Positions 11,285 through 21,955 of a stretch of DNA of 64,000 nt are shown piece after piece. Numbering within the stretch: position 1 is the stretch's first letter; each line of letters begins with the position of its first letter. The translations under genes were made by a program, and so were the position numbers. A model generated the notes under the pieces. The model did not search any database and had not been told where the DNA came from. It was given only the letters and a program-made list of their open reading frames with translations. Origin of the DNA: Dugong dugon (lineage: Eukaryota > Chordata > Mammalia > Sirenia > Dugongidae); assembly GCA_030035585.1 (NCBI GenBank), contig CM057461.1, positions 969,001-1,033,000 of the forward strand, written 5' to 3'.

Positions 11285-11699
11285 GCCCTCCCCGCTGTCT
11301 GCTCTGCCCACACAGCGGCTCTCAAGAGCCCCTCTTCTGCTGGCACCTCCGCACATGTGGGTCTGGAGGCAGCAGCTGGGAAGGCCCATCTGCCCCGCCC
11401 AGCACCCCCCTCTCCCTTCCTCTGGCCAGGCCTCCTCATCCTCCATCCAGGAGAGGTGCCTCGAGGACCTTCCATGGCTCCCCCTCCCACCCTGTCCTGC
11501 CCAATCACCGCCTGCTGGTCAAGCTGGCTGTGCTGCCCCTACAACCCTGGCAAGATGCCTGGCACACTGTCCAGCACACAGCAGGCCCTCGTCAACTTCT
11601 GGGTGGTGGACAAATGAAAGCGGTCCTCGGCTGTGTCCAAGGGATACTCCAGGGGCCCAGAAGGAGGGGTGAGGACCATCAGCTAGGAGGGTGACAGGG
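11285..11699. other. Unique DNA, nothing recognised
   Basis: About 415 bp of GC-rich sequence between the purine tract and an LTR fossil. No gene or repeat recognised. Confidence 0.4.
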
Positions 11700-12590
11700 C
11701 TGAAAGGTGGCCCCAAAACGCTATGTCCAAGTCCAAACCCCCGGAACCTGTGCGTGGGACCGTATTTGGAAAAAAAGTCTTTGCAGATTTAATAAGTGAA
11801 GGATTTCAAGACAGGGTCATCCTGGATTATCGAGGTGGGGCTTAGAGCCAATCACAGTGTCCTTGTGCAACACGCAAGGAGGAGGGGCAGGAAGGAGGGA
11901 GAGGGAGGAGGGAGAGGGAAGAGGCCACGTGAAGACAGAGGCAGAGACCGGAGCAATGTGGCCACAAGTCCCATCCAGTCTGTCGGTCTGTGGTCCTGTG
12001 GTGGCTTGCATGTTGCTGTGATGCTGGAAGCTATGACTCTGGTATTTCCAACACCAGTAGGATCACCCGTGGTGGACAAGTCTCAGCGGAGTTTCCAGAC
12101 TGAGAGAGACTAGGAAGAAAGGCCTGACACTACTTCCAGAAATCAGCCGGTGAAAACCTTGTGAATCACAACAGAACATTGTCCAACTTGCTTGCTTTGG
12201 ACACGTCATCGTCGTCAAGAGGGATCCATCACTGAAGGAGAACATCGTGCCTGGAGAAGTAGAGGGCCAGCAAGGGCGAGGGAGACCCTCGGGGAGATGG
12301 GTGGGCACAACAGCTACAAGGAAGGGGTAATGCAAGACCAGACATGGCTTCATTCTGCTGTGCAAGGGGTTGCCGTGAGGTGCAGCTGCCTTGAGGGCAG
12401 CAAACAACAGCCACAAGTCAGGGAACAGCTGGAGCCCCTGGATGCCAGTGGGCGAGGAAGGACCCTCCCTAGAGCTTTTGGAGGGAGCGGGACCCTGCCA
12501 ACACCCTTCTGCCTCCGGAACAGTGAGAGAATAAACGTCTCTTGCTTTAAGCCCCCCGTAGTGGTGCTTCCTTCAGGCAGCCCCCGGGGG
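11700..12590 (+). mobile_element. MLT1-type solo LTR fossil (ERVL-MaLR), split by an RTE insertion
   Basis: Landmarks of MLT1 LTRs appear in order: 'ccgtatttggaaaa' and 'gtctttgcagatttaat' (11760-11790), 'aggccacgtgaagacagagg' (about 11923-11942), then after the insertion 'accctgccaacaccc' near 12492 and 'gtgagagaataaacgtctct' near 12523. An old, broken copy without internal region. The RTE-derived piece at about 11975-12415 lies inside it. Confidence 0.85.
11975..12415 (+). mobile_element. Internally deleted RTE LINE (5' end joined to 3' end)
   Basis: The left part ('ggcttgcatgttgctgtgat', 'gctggaagctatgac', 'gaaaaccttgtgaatcac') resembles the 5' region of the elephant RTE element. The right part ('aagagggatccatcactgaa', 'gggagaccctc', 'ctgctgtgcaaggggttgcc') resembles its 3' end. 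The coding middle is absent. It is therefore a short non-autonomous derivative of about 440 bp. The assignment is from memory of the family and is not an alignment. Confidence 0.8.
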
Positions 12591-12594
12591 CTGA

Positions 12595-13094
12595 TGCAGG
12601 GGGCCTCATCGAGGAGCCAGCTCTGCAGCACATCCCTGGGGGAGGGGGGCTAGGATCCGGCCACGGAAGAGAAAACACACACGCAGGTCTTGTGCAGGGG
12701 GGAACCAGACAGCCTGTTGGGGAGAAGCAGCTCTCGGGGCCACCTCAGAGCTGAGCCACAATGTCGCGGGTGGCTCTGCTCCCTGCTCTCCAGCCGGGCA
12801 CCCTCAGCCACCCTGCACCCCGTGACGGCTCCTCCAGCTGCACCTGTACCTCTCTCTCTCAAAAACCCCTCAGATCTTTCTAGAACATTCTGAATTCTGA
12901 CCTCTCTCAGGAGTTACTCTTTTCCTGCTAGTTTGAGTATTCATCCTACTAACTGATCTTCCAAAGCTGGGATTTTTAAAATCACAAAAAAAGGCAACTT
13001 AAGGAAAAGCAACTGGCCCCAGGACAGCAAACAAAAGGCCCCCCATCTGCCTTCTCTGGACTCTGACGCCCACTTCCCTCTCGGGCCTGAGCCT
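12595..13094. other. Unique DNA, nothing recognised
   Basis: About 500 bp with short random frames and no recognised repeat. It becomes AT-rich towards the next island. Confidence 0.4.
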
Positions 13095-13285
13095 CAGAGG
13101 GATTTTACGAACCACCTTTAATGTAATTTCAGACCTGATTTTAATTTTCTACTTAATTAGAAAAACAATCACACTTAATTGAGACGAAATTATTTCATCT
13201 CTCAATATTTTCCTCCCTGCTTCTTTTCTTTAATTAGTTTTCTAAAGAGTATTAAATCCTGAGAGGCGTCGGGTTGGATATTTGC
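13095..13285. promoter_or_regulatory. Putative conserved non-coding enhancer-like island 2
   Basis: AT-rich island with acttaattag near 13152, cacttaattgag near 13172 and ctttaattagttttc near 13229, all homeodomain-type cores. Flanks are GC-rich and no repeat family fits. Confidence 0.55.
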
Positions 13286-13737
13286 CATCTGGAGAAGGAA
13301 TGCTGGGCCTGTCTGTGGGTAGCTTCTGAGGTCTGGAAGAGAGGGGTCTGCACGGCAGAAGCTCTGTGTCAGCCCTGGCCCGGGTACCTGAGTGATGCCT
13401 GCACTGTGGGCGGATTCCCAGCGGGCTTTGCCCTTTGTAGGCGGTCCTGGACAGGCTACCTGGACATCAGCAGGGAGCTGGCTGAAATGCAGATGCCCAG
13501 GCCGGCCCCCACCTGCTGAGTCAGAATCTTCATTTGGACGAGGTCTTGGGGGGGCTGTGTGCGAGGGGCAGTGTGAGCAGCGAGGCACTGTGAGACCACC
13601 ATCCTTTTCCTCCAGCTCCTCTTCCCCTAGGAGTGGGTAGAGGGGATGGGAGTGCCTGGTGACGGGAACAGCCTAGCACTCATCTGAGTCTTTGTGCTGA
13701 GGACTCTCCTGCTCTCATTCCTCTCCCTCAGCCCGCC
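13286..13737. other. Unique DNA, nothing recognised
   Basis: About 450 bp of GC-rich DNA between the island and a composite LTR fossil. No gene seen. Confidence 0.4.
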
Positions 13738-13805
13738 TGCTATGGATTGAATTCTGCCCCCTCCCCAAAAATATGCACAGCAAAGCCTAACCCCTACCTG
13801 TAGAA

Positions 13806-14870
13806 AGGAGCCCTGGCAGCAGAGTGGTGAAGTGCTCAGCTGTTAGCCAAATGATCGGCAGCTGGAACCCACCAGCTGCTCTGTATTCAATTTGTATGAT
13901 GAGCAAATAATCTGAGAAGCTGAACTATATGAAGAAGAACAGGGCATCAGGATTGGAGGAAGACTCATTAACAACCTATGTCATGCAGATGACACAACCT
14001 TGTTTGCTGAAAGTGAAGAGGACTTGAAGCACTTACTGATGAAGATCAAAGACTACAGCCTTCAGTATGGATTACACCTCAACATAAAGAAAACAAAAAT
14101 CCTCACAACTGGACCAATAAGCAGCATCATGATAAACTGAGAAAAGATTGAAGTTGTCAAGGATTTCGTTTTACTTGGATCCATAATCAACACCCATGGA
14201 CGCAGCAGTCAAGAAATCAAAAGACGCATTGCATTGGGCAAAAAGGCTGCAAAAGAGCTCCTTAAGGTGTTAAAAAGGAAAGATGTCACCTTGAAGACTA
14301 AGATGCGCCTGACCCAAGCCATGGTGTTTTCAATCTCCTTATATGCATGTGAAAGCTGGATGATGAATAAGGAAGACCGAAGAATTGACACCTTTGAATT
14401 GTGATGCTGACGAAGAATATTGACTATACCATGGACTGCCAAAAGAATAAACAAACCTGTCTTGGAAGAAGTACAATCAGAATGTTCCTCAGAAGGAAGG
14501 ATGGTGAGACTATGTCTTACATACTTTGAAGATGTTGTCAGGAGGGACCAGTCCCTGGAGAAGGACATCAAGCTTCATAAGTAGAGGGTGAGTGAAAAAG
14601 AGGAAGACCCTCAACCAGATGGACTGACACAGTGGCTGCCACAATGGGCTCAAGCAGAACGACTGTGAGGAGGGCGCAGGACGGGGCAGTGTTTCGTTCT
14701 GTTGTACACGGGTTGCTAATAGTTGGAACCAACTTGATGGCACCTAATAACAACAACAACCGTTCTGTGGGAGAAAGATGTGGTAGTCTTCTCCCATAAA
14801 GATCTGCAGCCTTGGAAACCCTATGGGACGGGTCGGTTGAGTCAGAATACAGCGTGTGTTTGGTTTTTTG
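13806..14870 (+). mobile_element. AfroSINE interrupted by an RTE insertion
   Basis: The left half (13806-13883) is 'aggagccctggcagcagagt' through 'gaacccaccagctgctctg'. The right half (about 14762-14870) is 'ttctgtgggagaaagatgtg', 'cagccttggaaaccctatgg' and the tail 'cggttgagtcagaatac'. The halves join at a short duplicated target (gctctg/gttctg). Confidence 0.85.
13884..14760 (+). mobile_element. RTE-clade LINE, 3' fragment with degenerate reverse transcriptase
   Basis: This is about 880 bp of the 3' end of the elephant RTE1-type element. The frame around 13979 reads C-H-A-D-D-T-T-L, where RTEs have Y-A-D-D, so the catalytic Tyr is replaced by His. Downstream text includes LKHLLMKIKDYSLQYG and KKTKILTTG. 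A stop interrupts the frame at about 14138 in the conserved INGEKI segment, and more stops follow. The 3' end ('gtttcgttctgttgtacacg', 'cacctaataacaacaacaac') is complete. Dead copy. Confidence 0.93.
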
Positions 14871-15270
14871 GATTCCTGCGGATGTAGCTCCTTTTGGGAA
14901 TGGGGTTTTCTTTGTTATGTTAATGAGGTCATATCAGTGTAGGGGGTGTTCTTAACCATGACATAAAAGAGTGGATTAGGCGCAGAGAGCGGACACAGGG
15001 AAAGACCCACACTATCTGAAGACAGTGGAGGCAGAGCAGTCTGCAAGTCCAGAAGCTCCAAGCGTGGCTGGCTAGAGAAGCCCAGCCAAGGGCCTTCCCC
15101 GGAGCCGACGGAGAGAGAAAGCCTTCCCCCAGAGCTGACAGAGAGAGCCTTGCCCCAGAGCCGGCGCCTGTGTCCGTACTTCCAGCCTTCTGAACGGTGA
15201 GAAAATAAACCTCTGTTTGTTGAAGCTGCCTCCGTGGTATTTCTGTCACACAGCACTGGGTGACTAAGGC

Positions 15271-16594
15271 GCCGCCTTCTGAGGGGTTCGCGGCAGGGCA
15301 GTCTTCCCAGCCAGGAGACGGGCATGCGTTTGGGGGAAACGTCCAGGGCAGAGGGTTTGTTGCAGACAAATGGGGGCGCCGTGCACGGCTGAGTTTGGGC
15401 ACACACACCCCCCAACAGTGTCTGGAGGTTCTGGGGGGCTCTGAGACGGAGCACTCGGTGTGCCTGCTGGCTGCCCAGAGGGGGCCAGCAGGGTTGTCTA
15501 CAGCACGGGGGTCGTGAGCCGCGGGACTCTGAAGCAAGGGCAGTGTGGCAGGGGAGGCAGGTGGGGGTGGCAAGCGTCTCCTGCAAAGGCCCGGGGCGTG
15601 TGTTTTAGGCTCTGTGGCCACATGGTCTCTGTCGACGCTGCTCTACAGTCACCAGAGACAGAGCGTCAGCGGCCGGCGAGGCTGCAGCTGGGGAAGTTGT
15701 GTTTATGGACACGGAGCTTTGAATTTCAGATACTGCCACCACATACTGTTTGTCGTTTGATTGTCTCCGACCAAGTAAAATACAAAACAAAATATAAAAG
15801 CCACGTATAGCTCTTGGTCACACACACAGGCAGCAGCAGACTGCAGTCTGCAAACCCCGGGTCAAACTCTGGCCTTAGCTGCTTGCAGGCTCCGGGTGGG
15901 GGCAGTCCACACCGCAGTCTCTCCAGGGAGACCCCGGCTCTGCTCTGCTCCAGGACGGGGCGGCCCCGAGCATTGGCCACCCACCCCTGGTGAACTACAG
16001 TGACTTCGAGTGAAGGGAGGGGCCGTCTACTTGGTTAAACATTCCGTTCTTGAGCTGCTCCTTCCTCTCGCCCCCGTGGCCCTGAGTTCTCCAGTCATTG
16101 CAGGCCCGGAGGGGACACACTCTTGTCCTCCTGGGTGAGCTCGGAGGTGGACGTGGGCTGGGCATTGCTCTAACACCTTCAATGGCTCCCCAGTCCTGCC
16201 ATGTCCAGTCCTCGCTCTTCACCTAACCGCCAGCTCTCAGGGATGAAACCAGGAGCAGGAGGGCCTCCACGGGGGCTTGCTGGGGCCATAGCTTGGGAAT
16301 CACTAGGTAAGCATCCGGAACACACTAGAAGGTTCCAGAATGCACTAGAAGGTCAGCCTGGCTGCCCAATATGAGGAGAAGCCCTGGCGGAAAGCTCAGC
16401 GTCCTAGGAGTGGCTTCGGGCAGGCCTTCGACTTCCCCGACTTGCAAGGCCTCGCGGATGCTTTTATCTAGAAAACTCCGTGGGGGTGTCGAGTGGCTGC
16501 TGTCTCTCCTCACAGACGAGACACTGGGCACCGGTGGCAGCAAGTGACAGACCAGATCCCACCTCGTCCCCGACCGTTGGCCTGTTATGTAACG
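15271..16594. other. 1.3 kb of unique DNA, nothing recognised
   Basis: Mixed GC-rich sequence. Frames at 15260-15517, 15460-15810 and similar overlap others on both strands. An AT-rich patch at 15715-15805 has no named motif. No exon or RNA supported. Confidence 0.4.
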
Positions 16595-16782
16595 AGCCAC
16601 TGCCATGGAGTCAACCCTGACTCATGGTGACCCCACGTGTGTCAGAGCAGAACTGCGCTCCACAGGGTTTTCAGTGACTGATTTTTTCACAAGTAGATTG
16701 CCAAGCCTTTTTTCCAAGGCACCTCTGGGTGGGCTTGAACAGACAACCTTTTGGTTAGTAGTTGAGAGCCTTGCCAGGGACT
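16595..16782 (-). mobile_element. AfroSINE-type SINE
   Basis: Read on the minus strand. The plus strand shows the tail first ('ccatggagtcaaccctgact', 'catggtgaccccacgtgtgt'), then 'ccacagggttttcagtgact', 'gattgccaagccttttttcc', 'cacctctgggtgggcttgaa', and the head end 'ttgccagggactc'. Confidence 0.9.
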
Positions 16783-16912
16783 CTGTGTATGTATCAAATT
16801 GTTTTAAAAATAGCCCAGACAAGCAGATCATTTGGCCACTTAGAGCCCCTCTGCTTTACACACCCCACAAAACTATGCCCAAAAGTGATAGATAAGCCAA
16901 ACCCGGTGGTTA

Positions 16913-17260
16913 TAAGGGAGTCCCTGGGTGGTGCAAATGGTTAAATGGCTCAGTGCTAACTGAGTGGTTGGAAGTTCGAATCCACCCAGAGGTGCCTTGG
17001 AAGAAAGGCCTGGCGATCTGCTTCTGAAAAATCAGCCACTGAAAACTCTCTGAGCACAAATGATGGTTCTGCCAGATGTTAGTATACCGGCCCGTGGAAA
17101 GTCCGTCTCTGGAGCACGTCTTGATCCCTAGTCACAGGGCTGCCCGATTTGCAAATCGTGCATTAAATAAACTTCAATCAATTCCTAAAAAAGAAAGAGA
17201 AAACCCTACAGAGCACAGTTCTACTCTGACATATGGGGTCGCCATGAATTGGGGTCATGG
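16913..17260 (+). mobile_element. AfroSINE-type SINE split by a small retroposed insertion
   Basis: The left part (16913-17059) carries 'gagtccctgggtggtgcaaa' and 'gttcgaatccacccagaggt' (B-box). The right part (17199-17260) carries 'gttctactctgacatatggg' and 'gtcgccatgaattgggg'. A 139-bp unrelated segment lies between. Confidence 0.9.
17060..17198 (+). mobile_element. Small retroposed insertion (unidentified transcript 3' end)
   Basis: Its right end is 'cattaaataaacttcaatca' followed by an A-rich tail at 17187-17198. Left and right flanks are copies of the same SINE words, 'gaaaactctctgagcacaa' (17041-17059) and 'gaaaaccctacagagcacag' (17199-17218), an imperfect target-site duplication of about 19 bp. 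That is the mark of L1-driven retroposition. I do not recognise the source transcript; it may be the 3' end of an mRNA or a non-coding RNA. Confidence 0.7.
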
Positions 17261-17804
17261 TGGTAGTGGTTATAAGGACCCAGACGCTGCTGCCTGTGGT
17301 GCTCTTTGCCCGAGAGCCCCCTTGCTGCAGAGGGACATGGTCTCAGCTCGGGAGCCCCCTTCTCTCCCCTCTCCCTCCTGGGTTCCCTGCCTTCTTCCCC
17401 ATCTGGCAGCCCCCTACACACTTACCCTTGGAGGGTCTCTTGCTGCGGGGACCATGCCCCTGCAGGCAGCATCCATACATCAACCCCAACAAACAGCATG
17501 TTGTGCCACGCAGCTGTCTCACTTCCCGGGGTCAGGCCAGCAACTCGGCCTGTTTGAAAACGCAGCCTGCCCGTCTCTGCTCCTGTGGGGTGAGCAGGGC
17601 GACGCTGTCTCTCGGAGGCACAAGTCCTGCATCCGAGGGTGGCAGGGAAGCCTTTCCCCTCTAGGGGGTGTGCCGTTGGTACAGGGACATGTGCCCCCCT
17701 TGACCTGGTGACGTGGGACAGCTGGGGGGACTTTGCTGACTGGCGTGCAGGGGTGGGTCCCTGTCTGTATACACGCTGGTGGTTGGGGTGCTGGGGTGTC
17801 CCAT
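17261..17804. other. Unique DNA, nothing recognised
   Basis: About 540 bp, GC-rich. The frame at 17076-17711 starts inside the split SINE and is not credible as a gene. Confidence 0.4.
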
Positions 17805-18319
17805 TGTCTTAGTTATCTAGTGCTGCTGTAACAGAAACACCACAAGTGGATGGCTTTAACAGAAGCTGATTCTCTCACAGTCTGGTAGACTAGCAGTCCG
17901 AATTCAGGGCCCCAGCTCCAGGGGAAGGCTTTCTCTCTCTGTCGGCTCTGGAGGAAGGTCCTTGTCATCCGTCTTCCCTGGACTAGGAGCTCCTCAGTGC
18001 AGGGACCCCAGGTCCAAAGGACACACTTGCCTCCTGGTTCTTCATTCTTGGTGGTAGGAGGTCCCGCATCTCTCTGCTCACTTCTGTCTTTTATATCTCA
18101 AAAGAAATTGACTCCAGATACAACCTAACCTTGCAGATTGAGTCCTGCCTTATTAACATAACTGCCTATAATCCTGCCTCATTAACATCATAGAGGTAGG
18201 ATTTACAACACATGGGATAATCACATCAGATCACAAAATGGTGGACAACCACACAGTACTGGGAATCTGGCCTAGCCAAGTTGACACACATTTTGGGGGA
18301 CAAAATTCAATCCATGACA
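17805..18319 (-). mobile_element. Solo LTR fossil, afrothere MaLR-type (MLT1/THE1-like)
   Basis: The ends are inverted (plus strand tgtcttag...catgaca), as expected for an LTR. Read on the minus strand it begins 'tgtcatggattgaattttgt', has a TATA-like gatataaaagac box (plus-strand 18088-18099), and shows the same 'acagagagagaaagcc' words as the LTR at 13738-15270. It is about 515 bp and looks full length for a solo LTR. No clear target duplication was seen. Relatively well preserved, so likely afrothere-specific. Confidence 0.82.
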
Positions 18320-19595
18320 CCTGTGCTCCCTAATAGTACAGGTGGCCCCTCCTCTGCCTCTCCATCGTCTCCCAGTGAGAAGGACCGGGGAGAGACTCCC
18401 GGACCTTCATAAAATACCACAAATGCTGGCTACCACTCGCATGGAAACGCACCGCCAGTCTGTCGGTCGCGGGCAAGTCTGCTCACCCGGCCGGCTGACT
18501 TCTGCACGTGCAATGGGATCTCACAGACAAGGAGTGCTGCTTCCTGCTGATGACACCCGAATTGACAATGTGCCCAACTCCGTGGAGAGCCAGACAGTTC
18601 CTAGGTTTTTTGCTTCTCTCTTTTCACTTTAAATTGAATTCTTCCGACATCCATGCCCGCTAGATTACGCGACGGGGATGGGCAAGTGGCATTCTTTTCT
18701 CTCAACAACGATTTATTAGCGCCTACACGGGCCAGAGCTGTGCCTGCCTGGAGACAGGAGTGACTATGACAGACGGTTTCTTAACTGTAGGAACAGAGGC
18801 ACAAACAGGCTGTGCCTGTGACTGGGGTGAGCAGCTCACCCTCGAGGGCCCCCCTAGTGAGCTCAGATGCAGCGCCCCTCCTTCTGGGCAGAAAGATCCC
18901 CACCCTCCTGGTGGAAAGCAGACTCGGGGTGACACAGCTTGTCCCCAAACTACTCAGCGAAGTAGGTAGCAGAGACAGAGCGAGAACCCCATTTCCTGGC
19001 CAGGGTCTGGAGCTGTTGGAGGGATGGAGCCAACACTAGGTCCCAGGAAAGCCACACCCACCACGGCTTTGTGTAATTGGCTCAATGTATTCCCAGGGTC
19101 CCCAACACAGCAGAACAACCCCAGGGCTTGGGGCTGTGAGGACTATACAGAGACCCACAGCAGGTGCTGTCCGAGGCGCTGAGCAGAACCTCTGGGGATC
19201 TCCGCTCTGACTGGCCATCCCTGGAGGAGGAAGCACAGCAGTGGGCTCTCTGGGACTTAGCCCTGCAATTACCCCGCTCTCTGCCTCCTACCTGCACAGC
19301 CACCTGGTTCCTAGCCTGTCTGCTCACATGGGTGGTGGATTCCAGTGCAATGAACCTCAAGGAACTTTGCAAATTATTTTCCCATTAAAATGTGTGTGTA
19401 CTGGAATTTTGTTGTGTTTAATGCAATGAGCAATAAATGAGTTGCAGGCTGGAAGGAGGGGTGCTGTTGTACTCTATGCCTAGCTCTGGGCTGTGTGAGG
19501 ATGCAAGGTGGAAAAAAAATGCTTGGTGTTTCATGAAAAACGCCCTCACTGAGCTTATAATCCAGTGGGAGACACAGACTTTGACATTATTACAT
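18320..19595. other. Unique DNA with possible ancient MIR/L2 scraps
   Basis: Around 18706-18780 ('cgatttattagcgcctacac') and 19540-19585 ('cactgagcttataatccagt') there are words that recall L2/MIR 3' regions. Both are too diverged to assign. No coding or RNA signal. Confidence 0.35.
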
Positions 19596-19752
19596 GAAGG
19601 AATGTATGATCACACCTGTGATAAGGAACATATGCTCACACCTGTGATAAAGAGTATATGGTCACACCTGTGATAAGGAACATATGCTCACACCTGTGAT
19701 AAAGGGTATATGGTCACACCTGTGATAAGGAGTGTAGCTCACAGCTGTGATA
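19596..19752. repeat. 26-bp minisatellite with alternating A/B units
   Basis: The unit tcacacctgtgataaggaac plus atatgc repeats about six times. Units alternate between 'atatgctcacacc' and 'atatggtcacacc', so the true period is 52 bp in the centre. It is AT-richer than the other arrays here. Confidence 0.9.
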
Positions 19753-20422
19753 AGAGCCATGAAGAGGAGCTGTGTCCCACTGTGACAACATAAAAACGGA
19801 GGTCATCTGGGTGCCAGGGAAGGCTTCCCTCAAGCTGAAGGTGGGCGGGTAGTCGGAGCTAGTGAAGGAGACTTCTCAGTGAGATGTTACTTTGTTTAAC
19901 TAGCACAATGCCTAGTCAAAGTCAGCCCGGTATCATCAATGCGTTCAGAAAAGTCAGGCTTGCTCCGCATGGAGGGTCCCAGTGCACAGCAACAAAGATC
20001 CCTGTTGCCCAGAGAGTCCAACTAGAGCCTCCCAGGGGGTGGGGTTCTGGGTCTGCCTACGAACAGCCGACCACATGCCCTAGGTGCTGGGTGAGTGCCT
20101 GCTGAGGGGCAAATGAGGGCGCTGTCACCCTTGTTGAGGGCCTCTCGACTGGCTTAAATCTAAGTGGAGCAGACGCACCAGCGCGCCCCAGCCCTGGGGC
20201 TAGGATGCCTCTCCAGCTCCCCAGACTTTCACCTGCCCTCCTCTGATCCCTTTCCTCAGCCTTTCTCTGGGGCTTCAGGGGGCCAGGGTGCAGCCTCATC
20301 CCTTGCGCAACTGGAGGATCAGGGGGCAAACACCCAGCCCCCTCAGCAGGCAGGATCACTCAGAACATGTCTTCTACACTGGCTCCAGAATTTCCCCATC
20401 CAGCTGGTTTATCCAGTTCCAG
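19753..20422. other. Unique DNA, nothing recognised
   Basis: About 670 bp with no recognisable gene or repeat. Confidence 0.4.
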
Positions 20423-20620
20423 ACGCCGTTGAGTGGACCCCAAGTCATGGCAACCCCACGTATGTCAGAGTAGCGCTGTGCTTCACAGGGTTTTCAATGG
20501 CTGATTTCTGGGAAGTAGATTGCCAAGCCTTTCTTCTGAAGCACCTCTGGGTGGACTTAAATCTCCAACCTTTTGAGTAGCAGCCGAGCGTATTAACCAT
20601 GTGCACTACCCAGGGACTCC
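20423..20620 (-). mobile_element. AfroSINE-type SINE
   Basis: The plus strand shows the inverted order: 'ccccaagtcatggcaacccc', 'cacagggttttcaatggctg', 'gattgccaagcctttcttct', 'cacctctgggtggacttaaa', 'ctacccagggactcc'. Confidence 0.9.
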
Positions 20621-21224
20621 AGCTCTCTTAGTCTGCTCCCCAGTGGCCATTGCCCTTCCCTGGTTCACTGCCTGCTCCCTGACGTGGTTCCTAAGATCAC
20701 TCCCAGATAAACAACTTGTATTTGAAGCCGCAGCTCTGATCCAAGCTAAGACTCAGGGCTAAGGTGACAACTCTAAAGGTGTGCACAGGCCTGGCTTCGT
20801 GCCAGGAGCAGAACACAAACGCCTAGAAATCCTACCACCGTCTCATCCTCCACTGCTGCTCCTGCCCTCAACGGAGCCAGAACGCCTCCCTGCGAATGAA
20901 TGTGCTGATTCAGGGCTGCCTGTCCAGCTTCAATTCCAGTTCTAATTCCTGAAGGCACACATTATGTCTGTTGAGTGCTGATGCCTTGTTTCTTAGACTT
21001 TTATCCAGAAGCAATTTTGCATTCCAGAGTGTCATTATTCCAGTTTAAAAGCCCTGGCCACCCTAGAGAAGGACATCTTAAAGGCGGTCATGACACCTTG
21101 TTTTATCTGCTTTTAAAAAAAGAAAGAAAGAAGGAGAGACTCCACTGGAAATAGAAGCAACAGTACAGCGTGAAGTTCCCACCTGGTTAACTACATCAAC
21201 ATCCTAAATCTACATCTCTCATAA
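20621..21224. other. Unique DNA, nothing recognised
   Basis: About 600 bp. AT content rises after 20980. A short A-rich patch sits at 21114-21132. No gene seen. Confidence 0.4.
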
Positions 21225-21955
21225 TTACTTAAAAAAACAATTTTTATCGTGGTGAAAATACACCCATTAAAACATTCACCAGCACAACTTCCACATTTAC
21301 AACTCAGTGACGTGAATCACATTTTTCACGGTGTGCCACCATTATCACTATCCTTTTCCAAAATATTCCACCACCATTAACATAAACTCAGTGCCCCCCA
21401 GACAACGCCCCTCCTCTCCTCCTCCCTCCCTCCCCTGGTAATAATAATAATCTTCGGTTTCTATGTATCTGCTCACTTCAGGTAAGTGAAATCATACAGT
21501 ATTTGTCCTTTTGTGACTGATTTATTTCCTTCAGCACCATCTTTTCCAGGTTCATCCGTGTTGTGGCAAGTATCAGAACTTCATTTCTCTTTACGAGGGT
21601 AATATTCCATTGTTTTATGTACCACGTTTTGTTTATCATGCTTCTGTTGATGGAAATGTTGGTAGTTTCCACCTTTTGACTATTGTACAAAGTGCCGCAA
21701 TGAACATCCGCGCACAGGTTTCTGTTTGCATTCCTGCCTTCACTTCTTCTGGGTGTGTGTCGAGGACTGGGACTGCTGGGTCGTATGGTAGTTCTGTGCT
21801 CAACTTTTGGAGGAACCACCAAACTGTTTTCCACAGTGGCTGCACTATTTTACATTCCACCAGTAATGGATGAAGGCTCCCGTTTCTCCACAACCTTATC
21901 AATGCTTGCTGTCTTCTTTCTTTCTTTTTTTTTTTATATCATTGTCATTCTAATG
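21225..21955 (-). mobile_element. Old L1 3' end (ORF2 tail plus 3' UTR)
   Basis: Antisense L1M words occur in order: 'atttttatcgtggtgaaaat', 'aatcatacagtatttgtcct', 'tttgtgactgatttatttcc', 'ggttcatccgtgttgtggca', 'taatattccattgttttatg', 'cacagtggctgcactatttt'. The minus frame 21636-21902 still reads like an L1 ORF2 C-terminus (ECKIVQPLWKTVWWFLQKL, ELPYDPAVPVLD). Continuous, old, broken by frameshift. Confidence 0.93.

Larger units (their letters stand above)
13738..15270 (+). mobile_element. MLT1/THE1-like LTR fossil carrying a SINE which itself carries an RTE LINE
   Basis: The left LTR part (13738-13805) starts 'tgctatggattgaattctgc' as MaLR LTRs do. The right part (about 14871-15270) contains 'atgttaatgaggtcat', repeated 'cagagctgacagagag'-type words, and a polyadenylation region 'ggtgagaaaataaacctctg' near 15198. 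Between them sit an AfroSINE (13806-14870) and, inside that, RTE (13884-14760). An old, broken solo LTR; the SINE and then the RTE came later. Confidence 0.82.

Noticed and set aside
13979-14660. Functional RTE reverse transcriptase
   Set aside because: The YADD Tyr is His, several stops interrupt the frame, and the 5' portion is missing.
15470-15492. CTCF-like word around cccagagggggccagc
   Set aside because: Mismatches fall in the most constrained central positions of the motif.
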